64,000 nt of DNA from Schistocerca nitens (GCF_023898315.1 NC_064616.1:539019602-539083601); one strand, 5' to 3'; positions 34,671 through 47,329 are shown, counted from the stretch's first letter. Numbers and translations: made by a program. Notes: generated by a model not told the origin, from the letters alone.

Positions 34671-37600
34671 CCTTCCTCTACCACATCTGGACAGTTTCCA
34701 TGTGTTGGGGGTGCACTTGGGCTTTCATGCAGCAGAAACAAGGTCAGAGTCCCGGATAGGGCACAGCCATTTTTAATTTCCCGTCAATTCCAACCGCATT
34801 TGGTGGTTTAATTGTATTAGAGGGGTGCACTTCAGCCTTCCGCCCAGGAGAACAAGAGTTCATGTCGCGGAAAGGAAAGTGCTAATTTCATTATCCCACC
34901 AATCCCCAGGTTCGGGATGTCAGCACAGCCCTCGGACAAGGAAATTCCCACGGAAATTCGAAATTCCTGCCAAAATTTGAAATTCCCGCCATTAGGGTAG
35001 ATTGGTGGTAGGGGGGTGGAAGAGGGTGTAGGGGCAGGAGGGGGCTGGCGCCTACATGCTGCTAAGAAAAGCACGTGACTTAATCTGTTGGCGGGGGTGA
35101 ACGTGACTTGGGTGGGGGTAAATATACAATATGTAATACATTTAGTTTTATCTAGTATAGGTTACAGACGAGTTGTGGCTTCATTAGTGTCGAAATGTAC
35201 AAGAAACAGCCGTCTTACGATTACAGATTACGAGTTTGTTTAAGGTATACATCAGAGTTATACAGGAGTTCTACATCGATTCTACATGCAGTGTTAACCT
35301 TTGGGTTTCGGCTATAATATTAAACATAAATGAATTACCTACTTTATGAAAAAAATGTCACAAAAGGATTAGTTTTGTAATCGCTTCGGCTGTTCAAATA
35401 ATTTACATTACACAGATTACTATTGTCATACATTGCTGTGGTTTTCCCTCACATTGAACGTAAACCAGATAATCAGCACAAACTATTTGACAAAGCTGTA
35501 ACAAGAAACCACAGCCACACGACTACGTACAGCAGTTACAACAATAGTGGTTATTGTTCTCTCGCATTGCGGACAGAAATTTCTTCTAGGAAAATGTTTT
35601 GCGCTGAAAGGTGTCTCCAAATTGGAAAAGAGGGACACGATGCCAAGAGGAATGGGACCGAAGGAACACAGTAAGCCTGCTCGAGGAAATGCATGAATGT
35701 ACTATTAGTCACGTATTTGTGCGAAATTATGAAGACTAGAACAGGTCATTAACTTTGCGACAACCTTACTGCTTTAGCGGAAACTGCTAGTATTGAAGAC
35801 TAACGAAGAGAGTCTTCAATAAAAATACTTTTTCTAAGGGCTTAGGTTTTAAAATAGTCATAGTAGGTAGTCGATAAGAGGAGCGACAAAATTTAATTAC
35901 GAAGATAGTTCACTAAAAATATATTTTTATGAAAAAATTATTTTTTTTAAATTATATTGCCAGTAGTTTATTTAGATGAAACTTGGATATGCACACATTA
36001 CATTGTTAATAAAGTCTGTGAAAGATACACTACAAACAAACGTGCTGATGAGTATTTGATTGTTAACGCTAGAGAGCGTTCAACGTGAAAAAATATTGGA
36101 GCGAATGTTGTTCTTACGTCTGTCTCTCTCTTTCTCAGTCATGAATACGACGGTGCTGGTGATATGAACATAATTTCCGTTTGCCCCATTTCGCAGCAGA
36201 ACGACATGACCCACATTTATTTAATTTGAGGTTTCTGCTTGGATGATATATTCTTCTTGTTTTCTAACGCGACTTGTTCACTTTACGTGAGGATAAAGAT
36301 TTTGTGTATTTTAAACAGATAGATGAATTCTGCAGTTGGACGCAACATTTTGCTCTCTCGCTCTCTCCTCTCTCTTCATAGTATTAATAAGACACATCTT
36401 AATGGCGAAGAATGAAGAAAGGATAAATTGATTAATAGAGAGACAACACTATTGAAGTTGGACAATTATTGGGGATGAAACTAATCACACAATCGATGGA
36501 GGGTTTCGTAATATGTGATTTTGGGCGGTCAGACGGGGATTAGACATTCCTTCTTTCGAACACGGGTCTGCGGTCTTATCTGTCCTACTTTGTCACCATG
36601 ATCAGCACGTGGTTGAGATGTATCAGCATCGCAAGTATTGCGTCTTTGACACTCTGGGAGCTATATCTGAGGAAGACTCGGCGATAAGCCTCCTTCCAGA
36701 GAATTTGGTAGAAGTCGCGCTGAACGCTGTGTCAGCTGATAACGGAAGGAAAGACATAGCTGGGTAATAGGAGGTGTCGCCGACCGAGGCCTGGCTGCAC
36801 GCTCGCTACTGCGTCATCTTCTCCCTCCAAATGATTCATAGTGGGAGAAGAGCTGTTGATATTCTGTACATAACAACATGTAGATGAATTTCCTTACTTG
36901 CATAGCTTCTGTGTAACGAAAAGTATACGGGTATAATTACACAACCACAGTAGTTACTATTACACAGGTCTTCGGCACCAAACATCAATTGTCATTTAAT
37001 CTTAAATATTTATGCGTGTTGATGAAACTAAGAACAATAGCCGGTTTACTGAAATTCCTTTCTTTATTCAAAATATGAGTTATTTCGGGCACCTATGTTT
37101 TTACACATACGATCTACACAGTTCGAGATGTTGTTTTGCAATATATTGCCTCTTTAAGCTTATGTTCACACACAGCCAATCACCTAATGGTGGAGTTTCG
37201 CTTTAGACCCACATTCTTTTAACATAGTCATACATGCAAAAAACTAATTGAATTCTTATATTAATATGAATCCCCTATGAAGAGAATCGATGAGTGACGG
37301 AAAATAATGGACGTTGAACAATGTTTGTAGCAACCATAAATGAAGGAAGATTGGAGTTTATTCTCCCTTCGACAGGGAGGCCATAAGAAACAGAGTATTG
37401 GCTTGGCTAGAAAATGGAGAAAGGGAAGTAAATAGCTTACGTCCTTTACAAAGAAACTTCTAGACTTCTGTCTTAATCGATTTAGTGATTCCACGTAATA
37501 CGTAATTCTGGATTATCGGATAGTGGTTTGTACCACAGTATTCCTCATTGCTTTACGCACTACGAGACATTACTTGACAAAATAGTTATTGTTAGCTGAC

Positions 37601-37916
37601 ACTACCACAAGCACATTAAAAAGTTTTTGCCACCTAATGAAAGTTATATTAAAACAAGAAGACATTGTGGTGATATCCTAGACACGATATCTATCTGCAT
37701 AAAAAGTGACAAGTTCCACACCTGACTGAAATAATAAACCACCATTTAGCCACCAACAGTCACAAACCGCTTATCTGCAAAAGCATCCCAGGCAATGTAG
37801 TATTAAGTTGTGTAAAATTTGGTAAACAATAATAGCCGTTTATACATACATGTAGTGTCTCCTCTTTCGGACATGTGCGAAAGATCAGATAACACTTTGA
37901 TACAGCTGCCATTGTG
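34671..37916. other. Unassigned intergenic DNA
   Basis: No supported gene. A diverged two-copy repeat of about 121 bases is visible at 34706 and 34827 (GGGGTGCACTT...). A GC-richer patch lies at 36520-36830. Otherwise it is AT-rich single-copy-looking sequence. Confidence 0.5.
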
Positions 37917-38154
37917 AATTAAGATACAAAGGAGTTAGAGACATTGGCGTCAAGCTGGCATTGATTGAAATCAATGAGGAAAGTTGAAATTTTGTGCCGG
38001 ACCGAGATTCTAATCCGGCTTAGTGGTCACAGCACCTGCCAGTAAGCAGGAAACCCGGGTATGAATCCCGGTCTAGCACAAATTTTCAGCTTTCGCCATT
38101 GATTACAATCAATTCACTCTTGCAACCAGTGTCTGTAATTCCTTTGTGTCTGAT
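37917..38154. mobile_element. Foldback (MITE-like) palindrome with a tRNA-like centre
   Basis: The left half (37917-37999 and inward) and right half (38154-38072 and inward) are inverted copies with moderate divergence: GACACTGGTTGCAAG-like and TTGATTGTAATCAATG-like blocks pair across the element. The centre has a B-box-like GGGTATGAATCCCG at 38057-38070 and an inverted, weaker partner at 37997-38015. The size (about 240 bases) fits a MITE or a small foldback. I see no clear target duplication. Confidence 0.7.
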
Positions 38155-39639
38155 TAGTTGATTTATGCGATTTATGGTACTAAAATAATTTTTTTTTGCT
38201 TATTGTAAAAATTTTAATAAAAAAGATAACTCATTAAATAAGTACTTATCACTAAAGAACATACGTCTCTGAGATCTATATATCCACATTTTACAAAACA
38301 GTCCTTTTCAGTCCCTCTGGCAATGTCGGTTTCGTTACTCGCAGCCTTTTCACCTTATTCAGTACATACTGAAATCACAGTCATTCAGTTCATTTACCTA
38401 TAATTTACCTTCGCTAACATATTCGTTAAATTATAATAACTACATAGCATTTATCGTAAAACAGGTCCGGGAACGATCCCATTCTGGTGAAGAACGTCAT
38501 GAAAGTACCTTTGTGTATGATTCATCTGTCTTGTTGCAGTTCCAGTAGAACTTCTTGTTGCAGGAATCAGGTTCAATGGCTGTAAAATTCAGCCCTTCAG
38601 TCCACCAGTTCATACTGCATAATTCGTTACTGCAGCTTCCATGCAGACGACTTATTATTTAATGAGTCAAACCATATTAAGCACATATTGACAGACGTAT
38701 TACATCTTGCGTTTGGTGTGGAATACTGTTTACGTCTTAAATTTGTCACACAACCAAGTTCAGCTGCAAGATAACTTATCTTTCTACTCTGTTATATATC
38801 AATACAACATGAACACTGTTACGGAAGTACTACTACTGCATAGACGTAAATAACGATTTACTATTCACAATACTAAATACTTCGCTGGATAATTCATGTT
38901 CTAAAATGTAAAAGCCATTGATTCAGTTTCAGCCTAGCAACTTAAATACAATGCCTGTTAGATATAGTTTATAAGGGAAAGACAAATATTATCGTTTACT
39001 ATAGAGCCACCTGGTAGGTGGAAGTCAAATCGGCAGACAGAATTTCTGTTGCACTTTTAACGATGATGTATTACGTACTTTCCGTAACACATATCGAGTA
39101 TCACTTGCGCTACTGTCGTGATTTTGCAGTACAGATGTATTGTTCTACCATTTAAACATAAATATCACACAATTGACGTCTGAAATGCAAAGACAGCTGG
39201 AAATAAATTAACGCACAAAGCAAAACATTTACAACCAATAATAATATACTAACAAGAACACAGTCTTTTGACTATAGTTGGCGCAGTGTGAACAAACCAT
39301 TTGTAGTTCTCAACTATCATATACATTTCCACCTTGGTAATGCTCACTACTGTCTCTACAATATGTATACTTGAAAGAAAATAAAGCTTCACATTCACTC
39401 CTCTCCTTCAGTCTGCCACTAAATTTCACTGTTGAAACAAATACATTGTCACATATAGTTCTCGCCGAACATTATACCATCTTCTCTCACAATTCTGCAC
39501 ACACCGTAACTAATTCTGCACCCAAATTATACACAGCACAGTAGAAGGAATGAGACTCCAGATTAGGAATTGGAAGAAATCCCACAGCCATCTCCGGAAT
39601 TCCATACTTGCTGACTACATTTCTGTACAGAGCAGCAAA
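38155..39639. other. Unassigned intergenic DNA
   Basis: AT-rich, stops in all frames, no recognised feature. Confidence 0.5.
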
Positions 39640-41561
39640 TTATCTAGGAATTCTAACTGTATCTCTTCGTCTAAGGCTTTAGGTATATTATGTTTCTGCA
39701 CCTAGTCTCTTTCCCCAATTTGTTATACATCAACGTTTAGTCATTGTCATGCTGTTTACCATTCACATCAAACAGAGCATGATAAACCACTCAGATATAT
39801 TTCATTATTTCAACATTTATTCGCTTGGGTTTTTCTTTAATCTTTAATAAAACTAAGTCTCCTGCTTCAAAATTGGAAGTCTTGCCTTTCCCATAAAATT
39901 TCCTTTCTCTCTCTCACGCTTTCTTTTCATCCTTTCCCTACATAGTTTCTTCTTTTGTCGAAGGAAAAGTTATCTTTCACAGGAGATTCTATCTCCTCAC
40001 TAACAACATTACTTGCTTTTTCGTTTAACGTACGTTCACATGGGGTTATTCAATGGTATAATGACACCAGTTATTAATAAATTTCTCAGATACATGAATA
40101 CAGACAACTCAGGCTGAATGCCATTTGGAACAGTAAGTTCTGCATATTCAGTTTAGTTCCTTCATTATTGTTTCATCCATGTAGCTTTTTCGGAAGTACA
40201 CAGACATAAGAATAAGTTTTTAAATCTCCTTTTTTTCAAATACTTCTGACATATTGTAAAAACAAATTGGCCTCTTAAGGGAGAGCAATGCCATTGGAAT
40301 CTCTTGTATTGGAATATACCTAATGAGAGCCGACTGGTATCCCTTTAACTAATACTGCAACAGAAATTTAGTTTCAAACTCCTTAACTGTTTCACGTATC
40401 TCTGTGGCTATTGTCCATCACGTAAAAGCATCGCCAATGAGGTTACTATTGATAAACGATGTCTTCTCGTTTTTTATTCCAATAACCAAGTAAAACATCT
40501 CTAAAAACTTTCAAAATTCTACAAAGTAAAATGATCACACTCAGCCAAACATTCAAAAATTTTCACATTTCTCTAGAACATTTTCCATAGCCACACTCTT
40601 ACCAGTACATGACGAAGACTCCAATGCACTGACACACTACTGCCGTGTGGGATTAGCCGAGCGGCCTAAGGCGTTGCAGACATGGACTGTGCGGCTGGTC
40701 CCGGTGGAGGTTCGAGTACTCCCTCGGGCATGGGTGCGTGTGTTTGTCCTTAGGATAATTTAGGTTAAGTAGTGTGTAAGCTTATGGACTGATGACCTTA
40801 GCAGTTAGGTCCCATAAGATTTCACACACATATGAACATTTTTGACACATTACTCTCTATTTCGCGTATCTTCTCTCAGCCCTTCAGTATATTAGAATTA
40901 TAGACCTTCATCCACTGCAGCACATCGAGCCTGCACATGAATCAACCAGTTATCCCGAGACGAATTAAAATCTGTGCCCTGTTCCTTCGATTTTTGTGTG
41001 TGCTTTTACAATCAGAGCCAGCCTTACACATTTACGTATGACAATGAATCTCCATTACTTGAACCCTAACGTTAAAGTCACTTATCAGCTTTCCTACATC
41101 TAAACTCTAGCATATCACCTCAAAAATTAACACTTTCATTAAGTTAGTTTGACTAAAAAGAGATTTAATTTCGATAAACTCGCTTAGAGCAAGAGAACTT
41201 TTGGTCCGAAACTTGATTCTTGCTGAAAACTCTTACATAGCTAGTATGAATCTTGCTTAATGCTAGAATCATCTTCTCTAATGCTAGTAAGCATTTGCTT
41301 GAAAGCTAACAGGACTGATTGAACTGTCATGTCCTTTTTGGCCATACCCGTACTGTCTATGCTTGATTTCCCCACCTCTTTCATTGTCTCTGCTTCTACT
41401 TTAAGTTCCTGCTCACCACAATTATCTGAAGCAGATCCCGACTCCCTTTGAGAATCATGGACTACCAAACCAGGGGGATACTCAACGGTGTTTGATATCA
41501 TTTCAGATTCCGAAAAATATTTACTCATACACACAGCAGCCTCCATACTTTCTACGCACAC
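39640..41561 (-). pseudogene. Decayed LTR retrotransposon: Gag followed by integrase tail
   Basis: On the minus strand an N-terminal Gag-like segment starts near 41561 and includes a VQSVLLAFKQMLTSI stretch. After many breaks a capsid-like block reads NSNLIGDAFT-stop-W (about 40460-40425) and EIRETVKEFETKFLLQY (about 40415-40365). Further on, FEAGDLVLLKIKEKPKR (about 39876-39826) looks like the integrase C-terminal domain. RT and RNase H blocks are not seen between them. A family A SINE (40641-40842) interrupts it. The assignment is by eye on decayed sequence, so confidence is moderate. Confidence 0.5.
40641..40842 (+). mobile_element. tRNA-headed SINE (family A)
   Basis: A copy of about 202 bases with A-box region GATTAGCCGAGCGGCCTAA, B box GGTTCGAGTAC and tail ending in ATGAACATTTT. 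The flanks TGACACACTAC (40630-40640) and TGACACATTAC (40843-40853) are an 11-base target duplication with one mismatch. Confidence 0.9.
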
Positions 41562-42001
41562 AACAGAGATAGCTTCAAAAATATATGAAAAGTTTATATT
41601 CTTTTACCTTTGTGCTAATTTCCGAGCCTGCAATTACTAATTCATTTTTCAACCCAAAACCTGTTCGCTTTCTTTGGTATCTTTCACGCCGTACACCATC
41701 AAATTACGAACTTGTGAGATGCTATACTCTCTGGTCGTAGAGTCTAGTTTTATTGCTTAAATGCTGGTCTCGAAAAATGAAGCGGCGCTTTTCTGAATCT
41801 ATGCCGCATAAGCACATTGCTGCATACTTATTTTTTATTTTTAGGCTGCATGTACCAGAATTGGAACAAGGCGATAATTTGACGCCATTGGTGTTGGTGC
41901 AATAACTTATTCTTAGACACGTGGGCATTGAAACCAGTAATGTAGCAAAATTTCTATCACCAAGTCGTCAGTCACATTTGGGCTGGGAAGTTTCGGCCTC
42001 T

Positions 42002-42056
42002 AGAAGATTCAAGAACGTTCGGGAACATCCCATATCATTGTGGAACATTCCAGAAT
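42002..42056 (+). promoter_or_regulatory. Two arrays of heat-shock elements
   Basis: From 42002 to 42026 there are five contiguous alternating nGAAn/nTTCn pentamers without mismatch, and a sixth (42027-42031) with one mismatch. A second array of three perfect pentamers is at 42042-42056. More GAA/TTC pairs follow at 42063-42079 and 42116-42125. Heat-shock factor trimers bind three or more such units. The arrays are 100-160 bases upstream of a TATAAA at 42159, which is a typical heat-shock promoter arrangement. Confidence 0.8.
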
Positions 42057-42158
42057 ACTTGCGAATGTAGTGGAATGTCGAGCAACATTGTGCACCATTA
42101 GAAACATTTTTGGTATGTTCTGGAATTCGCCACTGGTGGGGCTGCCCATTTGTAGGGG

Positions 42159-42190
42159 TATAAACATCCGTCGTGGATTCTAACGTCAAT
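42159..42190 (+). promoter_or_regulatory. TATA box and possible initiator of the Helitron
   Basis: TATAAA at 42159-42164, with TCAAT at 42186-42190 about 29 bases downstream as a possible start site (TCAGT at 42197-42201 is an alternative). The Helitron reading begins at 42405, leaving an A-rich leader of about 215 bases. Confidence 0.6.
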
Positions 42191-42404
42191 TTCTCATCAG
42201 TGACGAAGGGAGGAACAGGAAAAGTAGTGCAAATGGTCAAGCGTGAGTACTCAAAGTGATACAGTGACTTAATATAAAGCGAGAATAAGGTGTGAAATGT
42301 GTGTAAAGTGTACTGAGTGTCAGTATAAATAATAAGTAGATCTGATTTATACTTCAGAAACAGACGAAAAGCGTGAAGCACGTTAAAGTTCTTCGGAAAC
42401 GAGA

Positions 42405-43985
42405 ATGACCACCGCCAGAAGCAGAGAAACCAAAGTACAACGAAATAAATGGATTGAAGAATTAAGAATTGCTGCACAATCTCATAATAATAGAATGTAA
42501 ACTGAAGCCAGCCATGAAAATATAACCCTACAGGAAGCGCGGGCGATACTAGTAAACAGTGCAACCTAACAAATGAAGCATTCTACTATGACCCGTCGAA
42601 AGAATATAACAAACACAAACCGCAGTAATCGGAAAAATGGAAAACATCTGGCAATTTTGCAACGCAAAAAAATTCACCTTAGGAAATGACCAGGAGTCTG
42701 TTGCATGAATGGAAAAATTCGATTACTATCACTGGAAGCATCTACACAGGAATTTTTACATTACGTGGACGGGGAAGCACCATATCAGGACACTTGCTTC
42801 AAAATAACACGCGTAAAACGCCTGCTTCCAAATGACTTTGATCAACACCAAAAGAGATGAAGTAGATTATATTATTTTTCCATCTACGGACAAACCTATT
42901 ACGAATTAGGGTCATTGCTATCACTACTCCATGAAGATCGTAAATTTCTGCAAGTATATTTCATCGGACATGAAGTAATGGAAATTGATCAACGATGCAG
43001 AAATATCAGTGGATTGAGACGAGAATTAGTTCAAGACATACGGAGGATCTTACACATATACAATCGTCTGATTCACGTATTCAAAACAGAACTAGACAGA
43101 ATGATTCCTGATGACTATAAAGTTGTAATTCGAGCCCAAAGAACACCATCTGGAGATCACGAATGTCTATTTAATGCACCCCAGATAGACGAAGTCGTCA
43201 TCGTAATCGTGAAAAACGAAAACACAAGCAGTGACAATTGTACAACGAAGAAGACAAGGAATAAAACGCATTGCAAAGACGCACCATTCACAAGATGCCC
43301 TCCAGTATCCATTATTACTTCCCCACGGATAGGAACGATATCATTTTAATGTGAAGCAAATCCGAACTGAAACACATGTAGATAAAAAAAAGTCACTTGC
43401 AAGGAGGTGTGTGCTTACCGCCTAATGATCAAATACAATATAACATACAACCGCACTCTCAACACGCGGCGTTTATTCCGACAGTCCCTGGTAGATACGT
43501 ATGCAAAAATAGAAGCGGAACGGATGCTTTACATGAGACTGAATCAGAAGAAACTACGAACGGAAGCGTATATCCACCAGCGTGACGCAATCATACATGA
43601 CGACTGCTCTGATGACATTGGAACAGTCGTAATCTTACCCTCATCATACACAGGAAGTCAGAGACACATGCACTAATACACTCAAGATTCCATGACCTGC
43701 ATAAGAAAATATGGACGATCTGACCTCTTCATAACATTCACATGCAACTTGTCGTAGCCAGAAAACAAAGAACAACTAAGATACGGACGAGCTTCATGCA
43801 TCGACACGACATCATAGCCCGAGTTTTATGACAAAAACAAATGAGATTTAGTGAAGTCATCACAAAATACCACATCTTTGTAAACGTTAGTTGCTGGATG
43901 TACGCACTGGAATGGCAAAAACGAGGACTGTTTCACTCACACATCATAGAAAATTTGAAAAATTTGTACTTATATATAACGTGGA
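42405..43985 (+). pseudogene. Helitron Rep N-terminal region, broken
   Basis: The reading opens with ATG at 42405 (ARSRETKVQRNKW), then breaks repeatedly. Recognisable Helitron blocks are GQTYYELGSLLSLL near 42888-42930, the 144-codon segment 42915-43349 (FLQVYFIGHEV, DQRCRNISGLRREL, IPDDYKVVIRAQRTPSGDHE), and 43407-43676 (AYRLMIKYN, AKIEAERMLYMRLNQKKLR, IGTVVILPSSYTGSQRHMH). After a stop it continues with RKYGRSDLFITFTCN (about 43703-43745) and EWQKRGLFHSHII (about 43912-43950), where H-S-H replaces the usual H-A-H metal-binding motif of the HUH nickase. The catalytic tyrosines and the helicase are absent. Confidence 0.85.
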
Positions 43986-44132
43986 TAACCAAATGAAACA
44001 ATTATTGTAAATAGTGAGAATAAATTTTCAGTAATTTTTTTTTACCTCTTATACCTTAACGTTTATCCTCTTATTTCAACTACCACACAATCTCATATCA
44101 TCTCCCTGAGCGAAGCCGGGCGTCCCAGCTAT

Positions 44133-44739
44133 TATAAACATTAAAATATTACGTCCTTTAGTTAACAAAAAACACTGCAAACGTGATACTGCCATACTTC
44201 GTATATTTCACCTTCAACCGCAACAGAAAACCAGCTGTGGACTCGGGTATGAAGTGCCGAAACAACTTTCTAAGAAATTTCCAACAGAAATATAATGAGC
44301 TGCTCACGGCTTTCGATCCATACATGGCGATCGGCGAGTAACGAAAACGCGATCGAGAGTACAACTGTGACATTAAGCTGTTACGACAGTACGACAATAA
44401 ACGATTTAATACAGAAGACGTAAAAGTAGCAAAGAATCCAGTCGGTTATAGGAAGGTAATTATTTAATACGGCACAGAACCCTATGATTGAGTCCATAAT
44501 ATGTAAGCGCACAGTTTGGAGGGGCAGTGTCAATTCCTTGCCAGCTGCTACTGCGTTGGTAGTAGTAGTGCGTGTCGTACATTTCCTCCGTCAGTGCACC
44601 AGTTGGGTTAGGCTGTGAAGCCACGATACGACAGCTATTACCTTTTTCAGAAAATAGTGGGTGTAATACTCGTCTTTCATAGTTTCCCCGATCAGACATT
44701 TATGGCCAAACTCTCAGATCCTTTAACTACATTTTGCAA
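44133..44739. other. Unassigned DNA
   Basis: Several short open frames under 80 codons on the minus strand, none with a recognised domain. Confidence 0.4.
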
Positions 44740-45440
44740 CAAGTACCTCATCAAAAAACCGCACAACGGATGACGGCCTCCGAGACAAGCTAGTGTATAA
44801 ATGGTCATGTCTCTTAATGTAAATAAATGTAACTTACTGCGCATTAATAGGCAGAAGACTGCAGTTCGATTACAATATTGGCGACAAATCAATAGAAACC
44901 GAAATAACTGTAAAACATCTAGGAGTGTCCGTCCATATGTGAAACGCCAACTTAAAATTGCTTGTAGGAAAAGCAGAAATTAGGCAGCGATCAGTGTAGC
45001 TTTCCTAAGAAAATGTAGTTCTCCAACACTTAATGACCAATATTTGAGTGTTTTCTCGTTAATCTGGGACCATAGTAGTTATAATAGAGAAGTTCTATAG
45101 CACATCTACAGCACATATTCTTTTAGTACGCGATATATCATTACAGAAAGCTCGTCAAACGTAAGGGCAGACATTACCTGAGGTGTGTTTTTCGACGAGA
45201 AGAGGTTTACCGTAAAAATTTCGGAAAAGTTCCATCGGCAAAAACTAACGCAAAATATTACATTCCGCGAAATTAGCATGGGCATGACTATCAGAGAAAA
45301 TGGAGTACATACGGAGGTTCATCGATGGTCTCTCGTCTAACACGCCATCCACAAATGGAAGAAAAAGTGAGGAAACTACAGTGGTAGAGCGAGTGGTCTC
45401 TGGAGTGTCAGTGTTTATGTGTATGTAGAATGCTCAGTTA
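44740..45440 (+). pseudogene. LINE fragment: RT thumb and C-terminus
   Basis: On the plus strand, in shifting frames: SLNVNKCNLLRINR (44806-44848) is the segment after the RT active site, then VKHLGVSVHM (about 44912-44941), and a decayed C-terminal region to about 45430 that shows the spacing of LINE RT ends. No catalytic FADD block is present, so it is 5'-truncated. It is a different copy from the neighbour on the other strand. Confidence 0.65.
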
Positions 45441-45635
45441 CGTTAGAGAATGATGTACAGATTGTCCTTCGTGAGAGTGCATTTCCAGGAGAACGACACA
45501 GTTTCGCCTTTTTCGACACGACGTGCAGTATAGAGCAGGAGTGAGGACTAGGACATGAAGTGTAAGCATTCACGTTAGCGAACCGTTTACGATTACTAGC
45601 AATGTGAATGACGACCTGAATCGTCCACTACAGCA
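45441..45635. other. Short unassigned gap between two LINE fragments
   Basis: No feature recognised. Confidence 0.4.
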
Positions 45636-46975
45636 GATGAAAATACATCTACATCTACGTGATTACTCTGCTATTCACAATCGCAACGAAAAACGCTTTT
45701 GTTTCAATGATTGCCGCTCCAACTCACGCACCATGCCTGTGTCACTATCTCCCCTATTTCGCGATAATTCAAAACGAGCCTCCCTTCTTTAAAGTTTTTC
45801 GATGTCATCCGTCAGCCCCACCTGATGCGGATCCCACACCGCTGACCAATACTCCAAAATATGACGGACAAGTGTGGTGTAAGCAGTCTCTTTAGTAGAT
45901 CTGCTGCACCTTCCAAGTGTTCTGCCAGTGAATTGCAGTCTTTGATTTGCTCTACCCACAAAATCATCTATGTGATCATTCAAATTTAGGTTACTTGTAA
46001 TTGTATCCCCTAAGTATTTAGTTGAATTTACAGCCTTCAGATTTGTGTGACTTATCGCGTAATCGAAATTTAGCGGATTTCTTTTAGTACTCATGTGAAT
46101 AACTTCACACGTTTCTTTATTGAGGGTCAATTGCCACTTTTCGCACAAAACAGATATATTATCTAAATCATTTTGCAATTCTTTTTGGTCATCTGATGAC
46201 TTTACAAGACGGTAAATGACAGCATCATCTGCAAACAATCTAAGAGGACTACTCAGATCGTCTCCTATGTCGTTAATATAGAGCAGGAGCAATAGAGGGC
46301 CTATAAAACTTCCTTCAAGAACGCCGTACATTACTTCTGTTTTACTCAGTGACTTTCCGTCTATTACTACGAACTGTGATCCTTCTGACAGGAAATCGCC
46401 AATCCAATCGCACAACTGAGGCGATATTCCATACGCACGAAGTTTGCTTAAAAGACACTTGAGAGGAACGGTGTCGAAAGCCTTCAGGACATCTAAAAAT
46501 ATGGAATCGATTTGATATCACCTGTCGATAGCACTCATTATTTCTTGAGTATAAAGAGCTAGTTGTGTTTCACAAGAACGATGTTTCCTGAATCCGTGCT
46601 GAATCTGTGTCAAGAAATCGTTTCCTTCGAGGTAATTCATAATCTTCGAATGCAGTATATGTTCCAAAACACTACTGCATATCTACGTTAGTGATATGGG
46701 CCTGTAATTCAGATGATTGCTCGTATTTCCATTTTTGGGTATTGATGTGACTTGAGCAATTTTCAAGTCTTTAGGTACGAAACTTTCTGTGAGCGTGCGG
46801 TGTATATAATTGCATACTCTGAAAGGAACCTCACTGGTATACAGTCTGGACCAGAGGCCTTGCCTCTATTAAGTGATTTAAGCTGCTTTGCTACACCGAG
46901 GATATCTACATCTATGTTTCTCATCTTTGCAGTTGTTCTTGATTTGAATTCAGCATGAAAATCTCACATACTAGT
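45636..46975 (-). pseudogene. CR1-like LINE fragment: reverse transcriptase and 3' tail
   Basis: The 3' end at 45636-45660 carries the GTAGATGTAGATGT tail on the minus strand, as in the CR1 copy at 25597. A 208-codon open stretch (46415-45789) has the RT blocks GSFIGPLLLLLYIND, LFADDAVIY, WQLTLNKETCEVIH and LEYWSAVWDPHQVGLTDD. Upstream to about 46960, broken frames continue the RT (CFRKHRSCET-like and GPDC blocks). It is truncated at its 5' side, as is usual for LINEs, and resembles the copy at 25597-29481 by eye. Confidence 0.82.
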
Positions 46976-47329
46976 ACAGTGATGGCATTACATAAATTAA
47001 ATATTTTTGTTTTAGTAACAATACGCAATAACTTCACTCAGTTTTCAAACTAACTGGATGGATGAACTTGATTAAACAACGTTTTCAAGTAATGTGGTTG
47101 AGTTCCTTTCAAACTGCATAGCCGTACATTACATACTTTTAGACAGTTAAGCGTAAACGAAATTTCATTAGAAGATCCATGTGAAGCACGTAACAAAAAT
47201 GAAATCAACAACAATGTCGAACTATACCATCGTCGATTAAAGTTATATGAAATAGGTAACGAGATATACATCCCACGGTACAGTGATGTTCATTGAACGG
47301 GATGATTTAACTATGAGACTCCACTGGCA
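46976..47329. other. Unassigned DNA
   Basis: AT-rich, no feature recognised. Confidence 0.4.

Larger units (their letters stand above)
41950..44132 (+). mobile_element. Truncated Helitron with heat-shock-type promoter region
   Basis: Coding blocks of a Helitron Rep N-terminal region run from 42405 to about 43980 and then stop; no helicase follows. The 3' end near 44110-44132 reads GCGAAGCCGGGCGTCCCAGCTAT, similar to Helitron ends (GC-rich short hairpin, then CTRR), although the last bases are CTAT rather than CTAG. The 5' end was not found with confidence and is placed before the heat-shock elements. This looks like an internal deletion derivative; Helitrons move by rolling-circle replication using Rep and helicase. 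Confidence 0.75.

Noticed and set aside
41968-42564. 198-codon open frame on the minus strand
   Set aside because: It runs antisense through the heat-shock elements and the Helitron leader and resembles no protein I know; the plus-strand features explain the region.
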